A stretch of DNA of 64,000 nucleotides from Oscillospiraceae bacterium (GTDB lineage Bacteria > Bacillota > Clostridia > Oscillospirales > Acutalibacteraceae), in NCBI GenBank assembly GCA_031269595.1, contig JAISYX010000066.1:25806-89805 (forward strand), given 5' to 3'. Shown here in pieces: positions 50,642 through 61,636 of this stretch. Within the stretch, counting starts at the first letter, position 1, and each line of letters opens with the position of its first letter. Below the pieces are notes generated by a model. It did no database searches. It saw only the letters and a list, made by a program, of their open reading frames with translations, and was not told the DNA's origin. The position numbers and the translations under genes are program-made.

Positions 50642-51253
50642 ATGAAGCGAATGATCTCTATTGTGTGCGCATTGTTACTTATCATCGGGCTTTGCGCCTG
50701 TAAAAAGGATGCTAAAAAGGAGGCAGGCTTGCCTGAATTTCCATTTACTGCTGTGGAGTATGTTAAACAGTTTAATGAATCCTGCGGCGATACTCTAACA
50801 GGCATAGGTGAGCTTGACGCCTCTGATGTAGTAAACGAGAAAAGCAACTTTTCTGTTCACGGCTTTAATGATTTTGTGTGCTTTATAGCATACACTACAC
50901 CGGAGACAAACAAGATTCAAAATACCACAATAGCCCTGCTTAATGAAGGGCTGGACGACAGTGAGAGCATTGTGCTATTTGGCTCATACGCTAAAATTAT
51001 GCTGGCCACCTACCTCTCTAACGAAGACCAGCTTAAGGAGGCTATAACTAAGCTGCGCCTTGCGGAATATCTGCCCCTTGGCTATCAGAATGTCTATGAG
51101 AACGACCATATGGTTGCCTATTTTATGCATGATAATGCAGGCCTTAGGCTGCTGGTTTTGCCTATTGCCGCAAAATACACAGGAGATGATTTGCTTCCGC
51201 CTGCACCTGAATCAACAGCTGCCAGTGCCTCAAGCGCAACAGTGTCCGAGTAA
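50642..51253 (+). CDS. Lipoprotein, unknown function
   Basis: The 203-residue protein has a lipoprotein signal, MKRMISIVCALLLIIGLCACKK, with two candidate Cys. The mature part has mixed alpha/beta character (FNDFVCFIAYTTPETNKIQNTTIALLN) and an Ala/Ser-rich tail. I do not recognise the family. It lies between two cell-wall amidase genes, which suggests an envelope role without proving it. Confidence 0.75.
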   Translation: MKRMISIVCALLLIIGLCACKKDAKKEAGLPEFPFTAVEYVKQFNESCGDTLTGIGELDASDVVNEKSNFSVHGFNDFVCFIAYTTPETNKIQNTTIALLNEGLDDSESIVLFGSYAKIMLATYLSNEDQLKEAITKLRLAEYLPLGYQNVYENDHMVAYFMHDNAGLRLLVLPIAAKYTGDDLLPPAPESTAASASSATVSE

Positions 51254-51284
51254 ATTAAATTTAAATGGGTAGCTTAAAAAACCT

Positions 51285-51384
51285 GTAGGGGCAGACCTAT
51301 GTGTCTGCCCAGATTGACGTAAAATTTCCCGTCTTTGGGCATGATTCGTGAAAAACACGGGCAGACACATAGGTCTGCCCCTAC
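51285..51384. repeat. GTAGGGG palindromic element, copy R3 (100 bp, enlarged centre)
   Basis: The 26-nt arms are identical to R1 and R2. The 48-nt centre begins like that of R2 (AGATTGACG... versus AGATTGAAG...) but carries about 22 extra bases (from GGGCATGATTC to AACAC) before the right arm. It is intergenic between the lipoprotein and amidase genes. Confidence 0.9.
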
Positions 51385-51428
51385 GAACCGAACGAGGTTA
51401 ATAGAGATACTCAAATGGAGATTCACAC

Positions 51429-53738
51429 ATGAAAAAATATATCCTACCGCTTTTCCTAGTTCTTGCTCTGCTGCTTAGTGCCGTTCCTGCTATTGGGAGC
51501 TCGGCGGCCTCAAACGACCTGCCTGTTGACGGAACTACCCCTTATTTTGCTACGGCTTCCCTTAACAGCGGTTCAGATATTTACAGACATGCAAAGGTAG
51601 AAAAGCTTACAGCAGGCACCTTACTTACTTATAACACAGTTAATATAGTAGGCAAAACCACAGGCTGGTATAAAATAACCTACGGCTCAGATTATGCCTT
51701 TATTCCAAGCTCTAAGCTTACAACACCCAAGGCTCTTTCAAACGTGGGTGTGGATACAGGCAAAATCCCCTGCAATTCTGACGGCACTTTAACTAAAGCA
51801 CAGAGCATATACAGCATACCCTCTGTAAATGGGGCTGTTATAGGCAGCCTTAAAAACGGAGAGAAGATTCATATAACCTACAGGCTTCCAAATGGCTGGG
51901 TTAAGCTTAACAGCGGTTACATACCGGAGTCCTCGCTTAAAAACATTACTGCAACAAGCTTTGTTAACAACACCGGTATTATCACAGTGCTGCTTGACCC
52001 AGGGCACGGCGGCACAGATTCAGGTGCGGTTAACTCCAAGCTGGGGGTTAAGGAGAGTGTAATAAATCTAAAGGTTGCAAACTACACCAAGCAGGAGCTT
52101 GAGCGTTATGCAAATGTGCGTATTTTAATGGGCAGAACCTCAGATGCACAGGTAATGCTGGATGATAGATTTAACCTTGCCTTTGAAAATCATGCAGATA
52201 TTTACTTCTCTCAGCATTTTAACGCAGGAGGCGGAACGGGCGCAGAGTGCTACATATCTCAAAACTCCCGCTTTGCTCCCACTGCTTTAGCCAATAATGT
52301 GCTAAGCGAAATAGCAAAAATAGGGGTAAAAAACGGCGGCGTTAAAATAAGGAAGAAATCGGATGAAACATGGCTGGATTACTACAAGTTTATACGCTGG
52401 AGCACAGCCTGCGGCCAGTATTCTATACTTGTAGAGCACTGCTACATGGATTCCTCTGATTCCAAATATATAAGCAGCGAGGCCACCATGCAAAAGTTTG
52501 GCATAGCAGACGCAACCGCTATAGCTAAAACCTACGGGCTAAAGCTTAAAAAGCCGCTTACAGGTATAAGCATAAGCCCCACCTCTGTCTCTGTATACGA
52601 GGGGCGTGCCTTTACGCCTCAGGTTGCCTTTACACCTTCAGATACCACAGATTCCAAGGCCTTAACCTGGAGTACAAGCAATGCAAATGTGGCCTCTCTT
52701 GCAGGTGATACAATAATTGCCAACAAATCAGGCACTGCAACTGTAACGGCTAAGAGCGTTAACGGCCTTACAGCAGTAATAACTGTTACTGTTAAGCCGC
52801 CTGCTGCGGGTATGGCTGTTGTTAAGCGTTTTAGCGGTGCTAACCGCTATGAGACCTCAAAGGAGATATTTAAAAACGGCTGGGGTGAGCGTTCCGAGAA
52901 CATAGTTCTGGCCAGCGGAAATGTATTTGCAGACGCACTCTGCGCCACTCCAATTGCGTATAAGCTGGATGCTCCCATCATACTTGTGGAATATCAAAGC
53001 ACTTGGATTGCTGATTATCTTAAATCGGCAGGGTGCAAAAATGTTGTTATAATGGGCGGCAGCAGCGCAATCTCTGCGCAAACCCAAGCTGAGCTTGAAG
53101 CAGCCGGCTACAATGTAAGGCGCATTTCGGGCAGCACCCGTTATGAAACCTCCCTTGAGGCTGCGGAATATCTCTATGAGCTTAATGGGGAGGTCTCGCC
53201 AAGCGTTGCCCTTGTAACGGGCACAGGCTTTGCAGATTCTGTTTCATTTGGTGCTGTTGCAGCTGTTAACTCTATGCCTATTATATATACAAACACATCA
53301 GGCCTTAGCAGCGAGGCCTTGCAGCTTGTAAGCGGCTCACAAAAGGCGTATCTGGTGGGGGGAGAGGCCTCTGTGCCCAAGAGAGATGAAGCCGAATTCC
53401 TTGCCTTAGGTGATGATAAAGAGGTAATACGCCTTGCAGGCAGCAACAGATATGAGACCTCCGTTGCCATTGTCAAGGCGTTTAAGGCTGATTTTGGCAA
53501 TGAGATAGCCTTTGCTGCGGGCAGCAACTTCCCCGATGCACTGGCAGGAGGGGCATTTGCAGCTAAAAGGAATATGCCTCTGCTTATAGTAAATCCAAGC
53601 TCAACAGCTTTATTAGATAGTGCAAAAAGCTTTATTAAAAGCATAAATATAAACACAGTCTACTTCGTTGGAGGAGAGAGCATGGTTCCTACCAAGCCTG
53701 TTATGGAGGCGGTAGATTGGAACGCACCCAAGCCCTAA
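51429..53738 (+). CDS. N-acetylmuramoyl-L-alanine amidase with BIG2 and three CWB2 repeats
   Basis: The 769-residue amidase cuts the bond between muramic acid and the stem peptide. A signal peptide (1-27) precedes two SH3-like segments and an Amidase_3 domain at about 184-366 (LDPGHGGTDSGA, KESVINLKVA, SQHFNAGGG, VEHCYMDS). A BIG2 domain spans about 375-455 (SKALTWSTSNANVASLAG). Three CWB2 repeats fill about 462-769 (SGANRYETS, SGSTRYETS and AGSNRYETS openings). The modules up to BIG2 are strongly similar to the gene at 48938, so the two arose by duplication. CWB2 repeats predict binding to the secondary wall polymer. GGAG 9 nt before ATG 51429 supports the start. Confidence 0.95.
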   Translation: MKKYILPLFLVLALLLSAVPAIGSSAASNDLPVDGTTPYFATASLNSGSDIYRHAKVEKLTAGTLLTYNTVNIVGKTTGWYKITYGSDYAFIPSSKLTTPKALSNVGVDTGKIPCNSDGTLTKAQSIYSIPSVNGAVIGSLKNGEKIHITYRLPNGWVKLNSGYIPESSLKNITATSFVNNTGIITVLLDPGHGGTDSGAVNSKLGVKESVINLKVANYTKQELERYANVRILMGRTSDAQVMLDDRFNLAFENHADIYFSQHFNAGGGTGAECYISQNSRFAPTALANNVLSEIAKIGVKNGGVKIRKKSDETWLDYYKFIRWSTACGQYSILVEHCYMDSSDSKYISSEATMQKFGIADATAIAKTYGLKLKKPLTGISISPTSVSVYEGRAFTPQVAFTPSDTTDSKALTWSTSNANVASLAGDTIIANKSGTATVTAKSVNGLTAVITVTVKPPAAGMAVVKRFSGANRYETSKEIFKNGWGERSENIVLASGNVFADALCATPIAYKLDAPIILVEYQSTWIADYLKSAGCKNVVIMGGSSAISAQTQAELEAAGYNVRRISGSTRYETSLEAAEYLYELNGEVSPSVALVTGTGFADSVSFGAVAAVNSMPIIYTNTSGLSSEALQLVSGSQKAYLVGGEASVPKRDEAEFLALGDDKEVIRLAGSNRYETSVAIVKAFKADFGNEIAFAAGSNFPDALAGGAFAAKRNMPLLIVNPSSTALLDSAKSFIKSININTVYFVGGESMVPTKPVMEAVDWNAPKP

Positions 53739-53763
53739 ATAAAAACTGAAAGGAAGCACAATA

Positions 53764-55101
53764 ATGGCACTAATAACAAAAGCCCCAAGGGGTACGCAGG
53801 ACGTTTTACCCGCCGAGGTGCACAAATGGCGTTATATTGAAAAAACAGCACTGGAAACAGCGGAGCTTTATGGATTCACCGAAATCCGCATTCCTGTATT
53901 TGAGCATACAGAGCTGTTTAACCGCTCTGTGGGGGATACCACAGATGTGGTTCAAAAGGAGATGTACACCTTTAACGACAAGGGCGGCAGAAGCCTCACC
54001 CTTAGGCCGGAGGGCACTGCGGGCGTTGCCCGTGCCGTGCTGGAGCACAACCTTAACAAAGAAACTCTGCCCCTTAGGGTTAGCTATGTTGTATCCTGCT
54101 ATCGCTATGAAAAGCCTCAGGCAGGCCGTTTGCGTGAGTTCCACCAGTTTGGCTTGGAGCTGTTTGGTGCAGAGAGTCCTATGGCAGATGCCGAGGTTAT
54201 AATGGTTGCAAATGCCATTCTGCAAACACTGGGCATCAAGGATGTTGCACTTGAAATCAACTCTATAGGCTGTCCAAAGTGCCGTGAGGAGTATCACAAG
54301 GCCTTAAGGGAGTACTTTACCGCCCACCTTGATGAGATGTGCGAGACCTGTCAGGGGCGTTTAGAGACTAATCCCATGAGAATACTGGACTGCAAAAGCA
54401 CCATATGCTCACAAATTGCAGAGGGTGCACCCAGAATACTGGACTATCTCTGTGAGGATTGTCAGGCTCATTTTGAGACAGTTAAGGACTTATTAGAGAA
54501 TAACGGTATAGATTTTACCGTGAATCCAACTATAGTTAGGGGCTTGGATTATTACACACGCACAGTTTTTGAATTTGTGGCAACAGGCATAGGTGCTCAG
54601 GGCACTGTGTGCGGCGGCGGTCGCTATGACGGCCTTATTGAAGAGATAGGCGGCTCACCCACCTGCGGCTTAGGCTTTGGCATGGGGCTGGAAAGGCTCC
54701 TGCTTGTAATGGAGCAGGAGGGCTGCGAATTCCCCGAGCCTGTGCGCCCCAAGGTTTATATTGCATCAATAGGGGAGGAGGCCGCAAAAACTGCCGCCTT
54801 CTTAACAGAATCCCTGCGCAGGGAGGGCTTCCCCGCTCAGTGTGATTTAATGAACCGCAGCGTTAAGGCTCAAATGAAGTACGCCGATAAAATAGGTGCG
54901 CAATACACCGTGGTTATAGGCGATGATGAGGTTGATTCCGGCAGTGCAAAAATTAAAAATATGGAAACAGGCGAGCAGTGCGAGGTTAATATAATTGAAA
55001 TAGCCGAGTATTTGTATGATGTTGATTATGAGAGCACGCTTGAAAGCCTGCAAAATGCGGCTGGTAGTATAGGGGATATTGATTTATCCAAGCTGCTTTA
55101 G
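53764..55101 (+). CDS. hisS: Histidyl-tRNA synthetase
   Basis: This class II synthetase charges tRNA-His. It has 445 residues with motif 2 (LRPEGTAGVAR and SYVVSCYRYEKPQAGRLREFHQFGLE), the histidine-specific block GLDYYTRTVFEF and motif 3 (GLGFGMGLERLLLV). The C-terminal anticodon-binding domain is complete. A Cys-rich insertion (CPKCREEY, CETCQGRL, CEDCQAHF) in the middle resembles zinc-binding inserts seen in some Clostridia. AAAGGA precedes ATG 53764. No T-box leader fits in the 25-nt gap upstream, so it may rely on upstream transcription. Confidence 0.97.
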   Translation: MALITKAPRGTQDVLPAEVHKWRYIEKTALETAELYGFTEIRIPVFEHTELFNRSVGDTTDVVQKEMYTFNDKGGRSLTLRPEGTAGVARAVLEHNLNKETLPLRVSYVVSCYRYEKPQAGRLREFHQFGLELFGAESPMADAEVIMVANAILQTLGIKDVALEINSIGCPKCREEYHKALREYFTAHLDEMCETCQGRLETNPMRILDCKSTICSQIAEGAPRILDYLCEDCQAHFETVKDLLENNGIDFTVNPTIVRGLDYYTRTVFEFVATGIGAQGTVCGGGRYDGLIEEIGGSPTCGLGFGMGLERLLLVMEQEGCEFPEPVRPKVYIASIGEEAAKTAAFLTESLRREGFPAQCDLMNRSVKAQMKYADKIGAQYTVVIGDDEVDSGSAKIKNMETGEQCEVNIIEIAEYLYDVDYESTLESLQNAAGSIGDIDLSKLL

Positions 55102-55111
55102 AGGTAAACTT

Positions 55112-56824
55112 ATGAGAATATTAAGCAAAGCTAAAGTTCTGTCTTGGCGGAGCATAACTGAAGCTATAAACAGCAAGCCGCTTGTTTCTTCTGTTGTATA
55201 TGTGATTTTGCTGTTTCTTATTTCCTTCTTTTTTATAGGAATACAGTATGGCGGCAATGAGGATTTTTACTTTTCAAGAATAGCAAGCGGCGGTAACGGA
55301 AGTTATGACGGTGTTTTTTGTTATGTAGCACCCATATACAGTGCTGCTTTAGCAAAATTGGGTTTAATCACACATGGCATGAGCGTGCACTCGTTTTTTC
55401 TTGTTTTGTTCATTTTAATTTCTTTTTGTTTTATTTCTTATGTGCTTGTTAAAAGAACACAACGGCTCTTGTCAGCTCTTATTCTTACCCCTGTTATTCT
55501 TCTAACCTTTGCGTTGCCTGATTATACAACTATTGCTTATTTGTGCAGTATAGCAGGAGCTGTTGTTGCGTATTATGCCTGTGATAACTTTGATATGCCT
55601 AAGCACAGCTTCTATATTCTGTTCATATCGGGATTGTTCCTCGTTTTTATTGGCGTTTTGTTAAGGGCACAATCGCTATATACCTCTATTCCCTGTATAT
55701 TGGTTCTTTTCTTGTTGTTTTATAAAAAACAGAAAAAGCAAACCATTAAATATTTTGGCTTGTTTATTCTTTTGGCAGTTTTGCTTACAGTTTTTTTACC
55801 AATGATAAAATGGGGAGCGTTTAACTCTCAAGAGTATAAAGATTATATTAGATACAACAACGCAAGAACAGCCTTGCTAGACAGTAAAGAGCTTAATTAC
55901 AGTAAATACAGGGATGTATTTGAGGAAATAGGCTGGACAGAAAACGACCACGAGCAATTTTACTATTGGGCTTTTCAAGATTCTGAAAAATACTCTGTTG
56001 AAAAGCTGGAAAGGCTTGTGCCTCTGGCAAACAGGCAACGCTGGAATTTTAACCCAAAGGACTTCTTTTCGTTAGCTGTTACGGTGAGTAAGAAGCCGCA
56101 GTTTATTATGACAATGGGGATTTTCACCTTTTTATGTGTTGCAGCCTTTATACTGCAAAAGAAGAAAAGAAAGCTTGTTATACTTACATTTTTGATGTCC
56201 AATGGAATTCATGCGGCCTTTTTGCTTTATAATAGAAGTGTTTACCGTGTGGTTGCACCGCACTATTGGCTTGGAATTATAATAATACTCTATTTTTGGA
56301 ATATGAGTGACATGCAAGGCGCAATTGATAAAATTAAGCGCAAAAAATTGCAGCAGGCTGTCAAAGTATCAAAGGTTGCCGCTCCTGCGGCACTCCTCGT
56401 CCTTAGCGTGCTTATGGCTTGCAGCATTGCGCAGCCGCTTGTGAGCTCATATACAAAGCCAAGCTGGGCAATTGCCGAATTTAGAGAATTTGCAGCGCAA
56501 AACAGAGATAAGGTATTTTTGGGCGATAACCCCTATGTATACTATGTGCCAGGGATATTTATGCCCATTGAGTTTGGCGAATCTCAAAATCTCTTAGGCG
56601 GCAGTGTGGATATTAACAGTCTGCGTGAGCTTGAAATAAAAAGAAGATTTGGCATCAAAAATCCTGTTAAAGAAATGATATATAGAGATGACATATATTA
56701 CATGTCTGTTTATCGTGATGATTTAATATGGGAATGCTTAAAGGAGTATGAGCCTGAGGTGCAGCGTGAGCTTGTTACGCAGATAGGCTTTATTAGAGTT
56801 TACAACTATTATCTACCACAATAA
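55112..56824 (+). CDS. Polytopic membrane protein, unknown (glycosyltransferase-like topology)
   Basis: The protein has about 570 residues with a short basic N-terminus and about ten to twelve membrane helices, then an extracytoplasmic C-terminal domain (KVFLGDNPYVYYVPGIF, EIKRRFGIKNPVKEMI). The layout recalls membrane glycosyltransferases or other lipid-linked sugar enzymes, but no diagnostic motif is visible. The start is ATG 55112 (GAGGT 8 nt upstream), 10 nt after hisS; an upstream in-frame start would overlap hisS. The gene is more AT-rich than hisS and aspS. Confidence 0.6.
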   Translation: MRILSKAKVLSWRSITEAINSKPLVSSVVYVILLFLISFFFIGIQYGGNEDFYFSRIASGGNGSYDGVFCYVAPIYSAALAKLGLITHGMSVHSFFLVLFILISFCFISYVLVKRTQRLLSALILTPVILLTFALPDYTTIAYLCSIAGAVVAYYACDNFDMPKHSFYILFISGLFLVFIGVLLRAQSLYTSIPCILVLFLLFYKKQKKQTIKYFGLFILLAVLLTVFLPMIKWGAFNSQEYKDYIRYNNARTALLDSKELNYSKYRDVFEEIGWTENDHEQFYYWAFQDSEKYSVEKLERLVPLANRQRWNFNPKDFFSLAVTVSKKPQFIMTMGIFTFLCVAAFILQKKKRKLVILTFLMSNGIHAAFLLYNRSVYRVVAPHYWLGIIIILYFWNMSDMQGAIDKIKRKKLQQAVKVSKVAAPAALLVLSVLMACSIAQPLVSSYTKPSWAIAEFREFAAQNRDKVFLGDNPYVYYVPGIFMPIEFGESQNLLGGSVDINSLRELEIKRRFGIKNPVKEMIYRDDIYYMSVYRDDLIWECLKEYEPEVQRELVTQIGFIRVYNYYLPQ

Positions 56825-56844
56825 AAAGTTAAGGAGAGCATACA

Positions 56845-58615
56845 ATGGCAGAAAGTATTATAGGTTTAAAAAGAACCCACTACTGCGGCGATTTACGCAG
56901 CGCAGATATACAAAGGGAGGTTATCGTTTTTGGCTGGGTGCAGCGGCGCAGAGATTTAGGCCAGCTAATCTTTGTGGATTTGCGGGATAGAACAGGCATT
57001 GTTCAGCTTGCCTTTGACGATAACACGGCAAAGGAGATTTTTGAAAAGGCCGCCTCTCTTCGCTCTGAATATGTGCTTGCAGCAAGGGGAATAGTGCGTC
57101 TGCGCTCCTCAATAAACAAGGATATACCTACAGGGGATATTGAAATTGAGGTCACAGAGCTGCGCATTCTGGGGCAGAGTGAGACACCTCCCTTTGAGAT
57201 ACTCAACGGCACCTCGGCCAGAGAGGAGCTCAGGCTTAAGTACAGATACTTAGATTTGCGCCGCCCTGAGCTGCAAAACAACATACTTTTCCGCCACAAG
57301 GTGGTTAAGCTCACAAGGGATTATTACGCCTCCAGGGGTTTTATAGAAATCGAAACTCCCGTGCTTATTAAATCCACCCCCGAGGGTGCAAGGGATTACT
57401 TAGTGCCCTCAAGGCTGCATAACGGGCAGTTTTATGCGCTGCCGCAGTCTCCGCAGCTTTATAAGCAGCTGCTTATGTTAAGCGGCTTTGACAGGTACAT
57501 GCAAATTGCCCGTTGCTTCCGTGACGAGGATTTGCGTGCCGATAGGCAGCCTGAATTCACTCAGGTGGATTTGGAGATGTCCTTTGTGGATGTAGAGGAT
57601 GTTCTGGAGATAAACGAGGGCTATGTGCAGTTCCTTTTTAAGGAGGCCATGGGTCTTGATATTCCCCTGCCTCTGCCCAGAATAACCTATAAGGCTGCCA
57701 TGGAGCGTTACGGCTCTGATAAGCCTGATACCCGCTTTGAAATGGAAATAACCAACCTGAGCGAGCTGCTTAAGGAAACAGACTTTGCCGTGTTTAAAGC
57801 CGCCATAGAGGGCGGAGGCTCTGTTAGAGCTATAACAGCAAAGGGCGGAGCAAAAGCCTTCTCCCGCAAGGAGGTGGATAAGCTCACCGAATATGTCAAG
57901 GGCATAGGCGCAAAGGGTCTTGCATGGATACGCTGGGCTGAGGATGCGCCAAGCTCATCCTTTGCAAAGTTCCTTAAGGAGGGCGAGCTTGAAGCTATAC
58001 TTGCGGCCTGCGGGGCCGAAAAAGGCGATGCAGTGTTTATTATAGCCGACAAAAACAGCGTAACTCTGCCTGTTTTGGGGGCGTTAAGGTTGGAGTGCGC
58101 CAAAAGGCTTGAAATAATCCCACAGCAGTTTAACTTTTTGTGGGTTACGGAATTCCCCTTCTTTGAAAAGGATGAGGAGAGCGGAGAGTGGCTTGCAATG
58201 CACCATCCCTTCACCTCACCGCTGGATGAGTGTGTGCAGTATCTGGATAGCAAGCCCGAGCTTGTGCGAGCCAAGGCTTATGATTTAGTGCTTAATGGGG
58301 TGGAGCTATCCTCCGGCTCAATACGTATAACAGACCCTGCTCTGCAAAAGAGGATGTTTACCGCACTGGGCTTTTCAGAGGAAGATGCTTACGAGAAATT
58401 TGGCTTTCTTACAGATGCATTCAAATATGGCGCACCGCCTCACGGAGGCATGGGCATAGGCCTTGATAGGCTGGTAATGATTATGTCCGGCAGCGAGAGC
58501 ATAAGGGACGTTATAGCCTTCCCCAAGGTGCAAAATGCCAGTGAGCCCATGACTGGCGCACCTGGCTTTGCAGATGCAAAGCAGCTTGAGGAGCTGGGGA
58601 TTGAGGTAAAGAATA

Positions 58616-58626
<11 letters not shown>
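56845..58626 (+). CDS. aspS: Aspartyl-tRNA synthetase, bacterial type
   Basis: This class II synthetase has 593 residues. An N-terminal OB-fold binds the anticodon (VIVFGWVQRRRDLGQLIFVDLRDR). Motif 2 reads ARCFRDEDLRADRQPEFTQVD. The bacterial GAD insertion domain (about 300-400) is present, and motif 3 is GGMGIGLDRLVMIM. AAGGAG precedes ATG 56845. The stop overlaps the start of the next membrane-protein gene by 11 nt. Confidence 0.97.
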
Positions 58627-60223
<1,597 letters not shown>

Positions 60224-60280
60224 TATTGCCATACAACAGTTTGAGGTTTTAGAAATTGCGGTTAATAGAGGAGAAAAGCG

Positions 60281-61471
60281 ATGAATAGTAGTGAGCTTGA
60301 ATCAATTAATAAGACGATAAACAGGGTTTTATTCAACAACATTAGAGTACCGCTTATATTTATTGGTGTGTTGGCACTCTTTGATTTGTTCGTTTATGCT
60401 CTTGTAAAGCCCTCCGGCTCACAGGCAGGCGTTACAAACGGTCCATTCACGCTTGTGCTGTGGTTTACCATTTTTATGACCGCACTGTTGCTTATAAACC
60501 CTGTGCGTGAAATTCCGCACATGCTCAATTGGTATGTAAAAAAGCAGGAGCTGCTAAGGGAGCTTGGTTTGGATACCACCATACACATTAGTGATGCAGA
60601 TGAACAGAGCGGCAATGATAGTGTTGAATACTATGCCTCAGTTACACAGAATTATCTTATATGCTATACAGGCAGCGTTAGAGTTTTTGCTCTAAGTGAT
60701 ATTGAGGAGCTTAAAACAGAGCTCTTCACCCGTGACCCCAGCGGGGCAAAGCAGATGCTAAAGGTGTATTTGAGGAACGGGCGCAAAGCCACACTCCTTA
60801 ACTACAGCTCTTACGATGCTGCGCTTGCTGCGGAGCTAAGCACCGCAATGGAAAAGCAGAGCCACAGGCCTCCTACAAGGGCGAACACAGCAGGCAGCCG
60901 CTCAGAGGTTCTTGACAGGGTAGAGGAGAGGCTAAGAAATGCCTTAAAAATCCCAGCTTGGGCTTGCTTGATTTTTGCTGTGCTTGTTGCGCTATTCACT
61001 TATGGGCTGTTTAGCTCTATAGCTACAGGCAGGTTTGATTTTATCATGGTAATAGCATTGCCGTTTATACTTATTATTGGGAGCCATATTTTAAAAAAGC
61101 TTGCCGCTTTAATTAATTGGGGCAAGGAAAAGGCTTTAATAACTCGTGAGCTGCAATCGGCAGAGGCTCTGCACTTGGAGGAGTATTTTGTCTCAATTAC
61201 AAAGAGCTACCTTGTAAGCTATGGCAATTCTGTTATGTACTTCCCCCTAAAGGATATAAAAAGAGCCTCCTATGGCGTTATGCGCACGCAAGGGAAGCAT
61301 GGAAAAACCCATGAAGTTGCAAGTGTGAGCATCTCATTTAAAAGCAGAGCCCCAAAGGATATTTTGAGAGGCGGCTATGCCTCTGCCAAGGCGGCCGATA
61401 AAATAAACGAGGCCTTGGAGATTAGAAGAGGCAGCTCCTCAGGGGAATCAACTTTAATGAAAAATGTGTAG
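60281..61471 (+). CDS. Membrane protein with internal duplication; stop codon inside a repeat element
   Basis: The 396-residue protein is built of two similar halves. Each has a pair of membrane helices (about 22-42 with 59-75, and 227-247 with 255-272). Each then has a beta-rich cytoplasmic domain (EYYASVTQNYLICYTGSVRVFALSDI; EYFVSITKSYLVSYGNSVMYFPLKDI) resembling YcxB/PH-like domains. Function is unknown. RBS GAGGAG fits ATG 60281. The last residues (GESTLMKNV) end at TAG 61469-61471, which is part of the GTAGGGG boundary of element R4, so the native C-terminus may have been altered by the insertion. Confidence 0.65.
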   Translation: MNSSELESINKTINRVLFNNIRVPLIFIGVLALFDLFVYALVKPSGSQAGVTNGPFTLVLWFTIFMTALLLINPVREIPHMLNWYVKKQELLRELGLDTTIHISDADEQSGNDSVEYYASVTQNYLICYTGSVRVFALSDIEELKTELFTRDPSGAKQMLKVYLRNGRKATLLNYSSYDAALAAELSTAMEKQSHRPPTRANTAGSRSEVLDRVEERLRNALKIPAWACLIFAVLVALFTYGLFSSIATGRFDFIMVIALPFILIIGSHILKKLAALINWGKEKALITRELQSAEALHLEEYFVSITKSYLVSYGNSVMYFPLKDIKRASYGVMRTQGKHGKTHEVASVSISFKSRAPKDILRGGYASAKAADKINEALEIRRGSSSGESTLMKNV

Positions 61472-61545
61472 GGGCAGAGCTGTGTCTCTGCCCAAGGGTT
61501 ACAAATTTGCTGGGTTCAAGGGCAGAGACATAGCTCTGCCCCTAC
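61468..61545. repeat. GTAGGGG palindromic element, copy R4 (78 bp)
   Basis: The arms GTAGGGGCAGAGCTGTGT... and ...CATAGCTCTGCCCCTAC differ from each other by one base. Each arm folds alone (GGGCAGAG/CTCTGCCC). The eighth stem pair is G-C here, where R1-R3 have C-G, so both sides changed together. It overlaps the stop codon of the upstream gene. Confidence 0.9.
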
Positions 61546-61578
61546 AAAACACCAAAAATTGATTTCTGTGGGCAGCTA

Positions 61579-61607
61579 TTGACTTTTATCATAATTTTTA
61601 ATACAAT
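61579..61607 (+). promoter_or_regulatory. Promoter of leuS
   Basis: TTGACT (61579-61584), a 17-nt spacer and TACAAT (61602-61607). The leader is about 20-25 nt, too short for a T-box. Confidence 0.65.
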
Positions 61608-61636
61608 TAAGAAAATATATTCAGGATGTGATTAAT

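Noticed and set aside
51400..53764. T-box or other riboswitch ahead of hisS, aspS or leuS
   Set aside because: The gaps before hisS (25 nt) and aspS (20 nt) and the leuS leader after its promoter are too short, and no specifier or antiterminator structure is visible.
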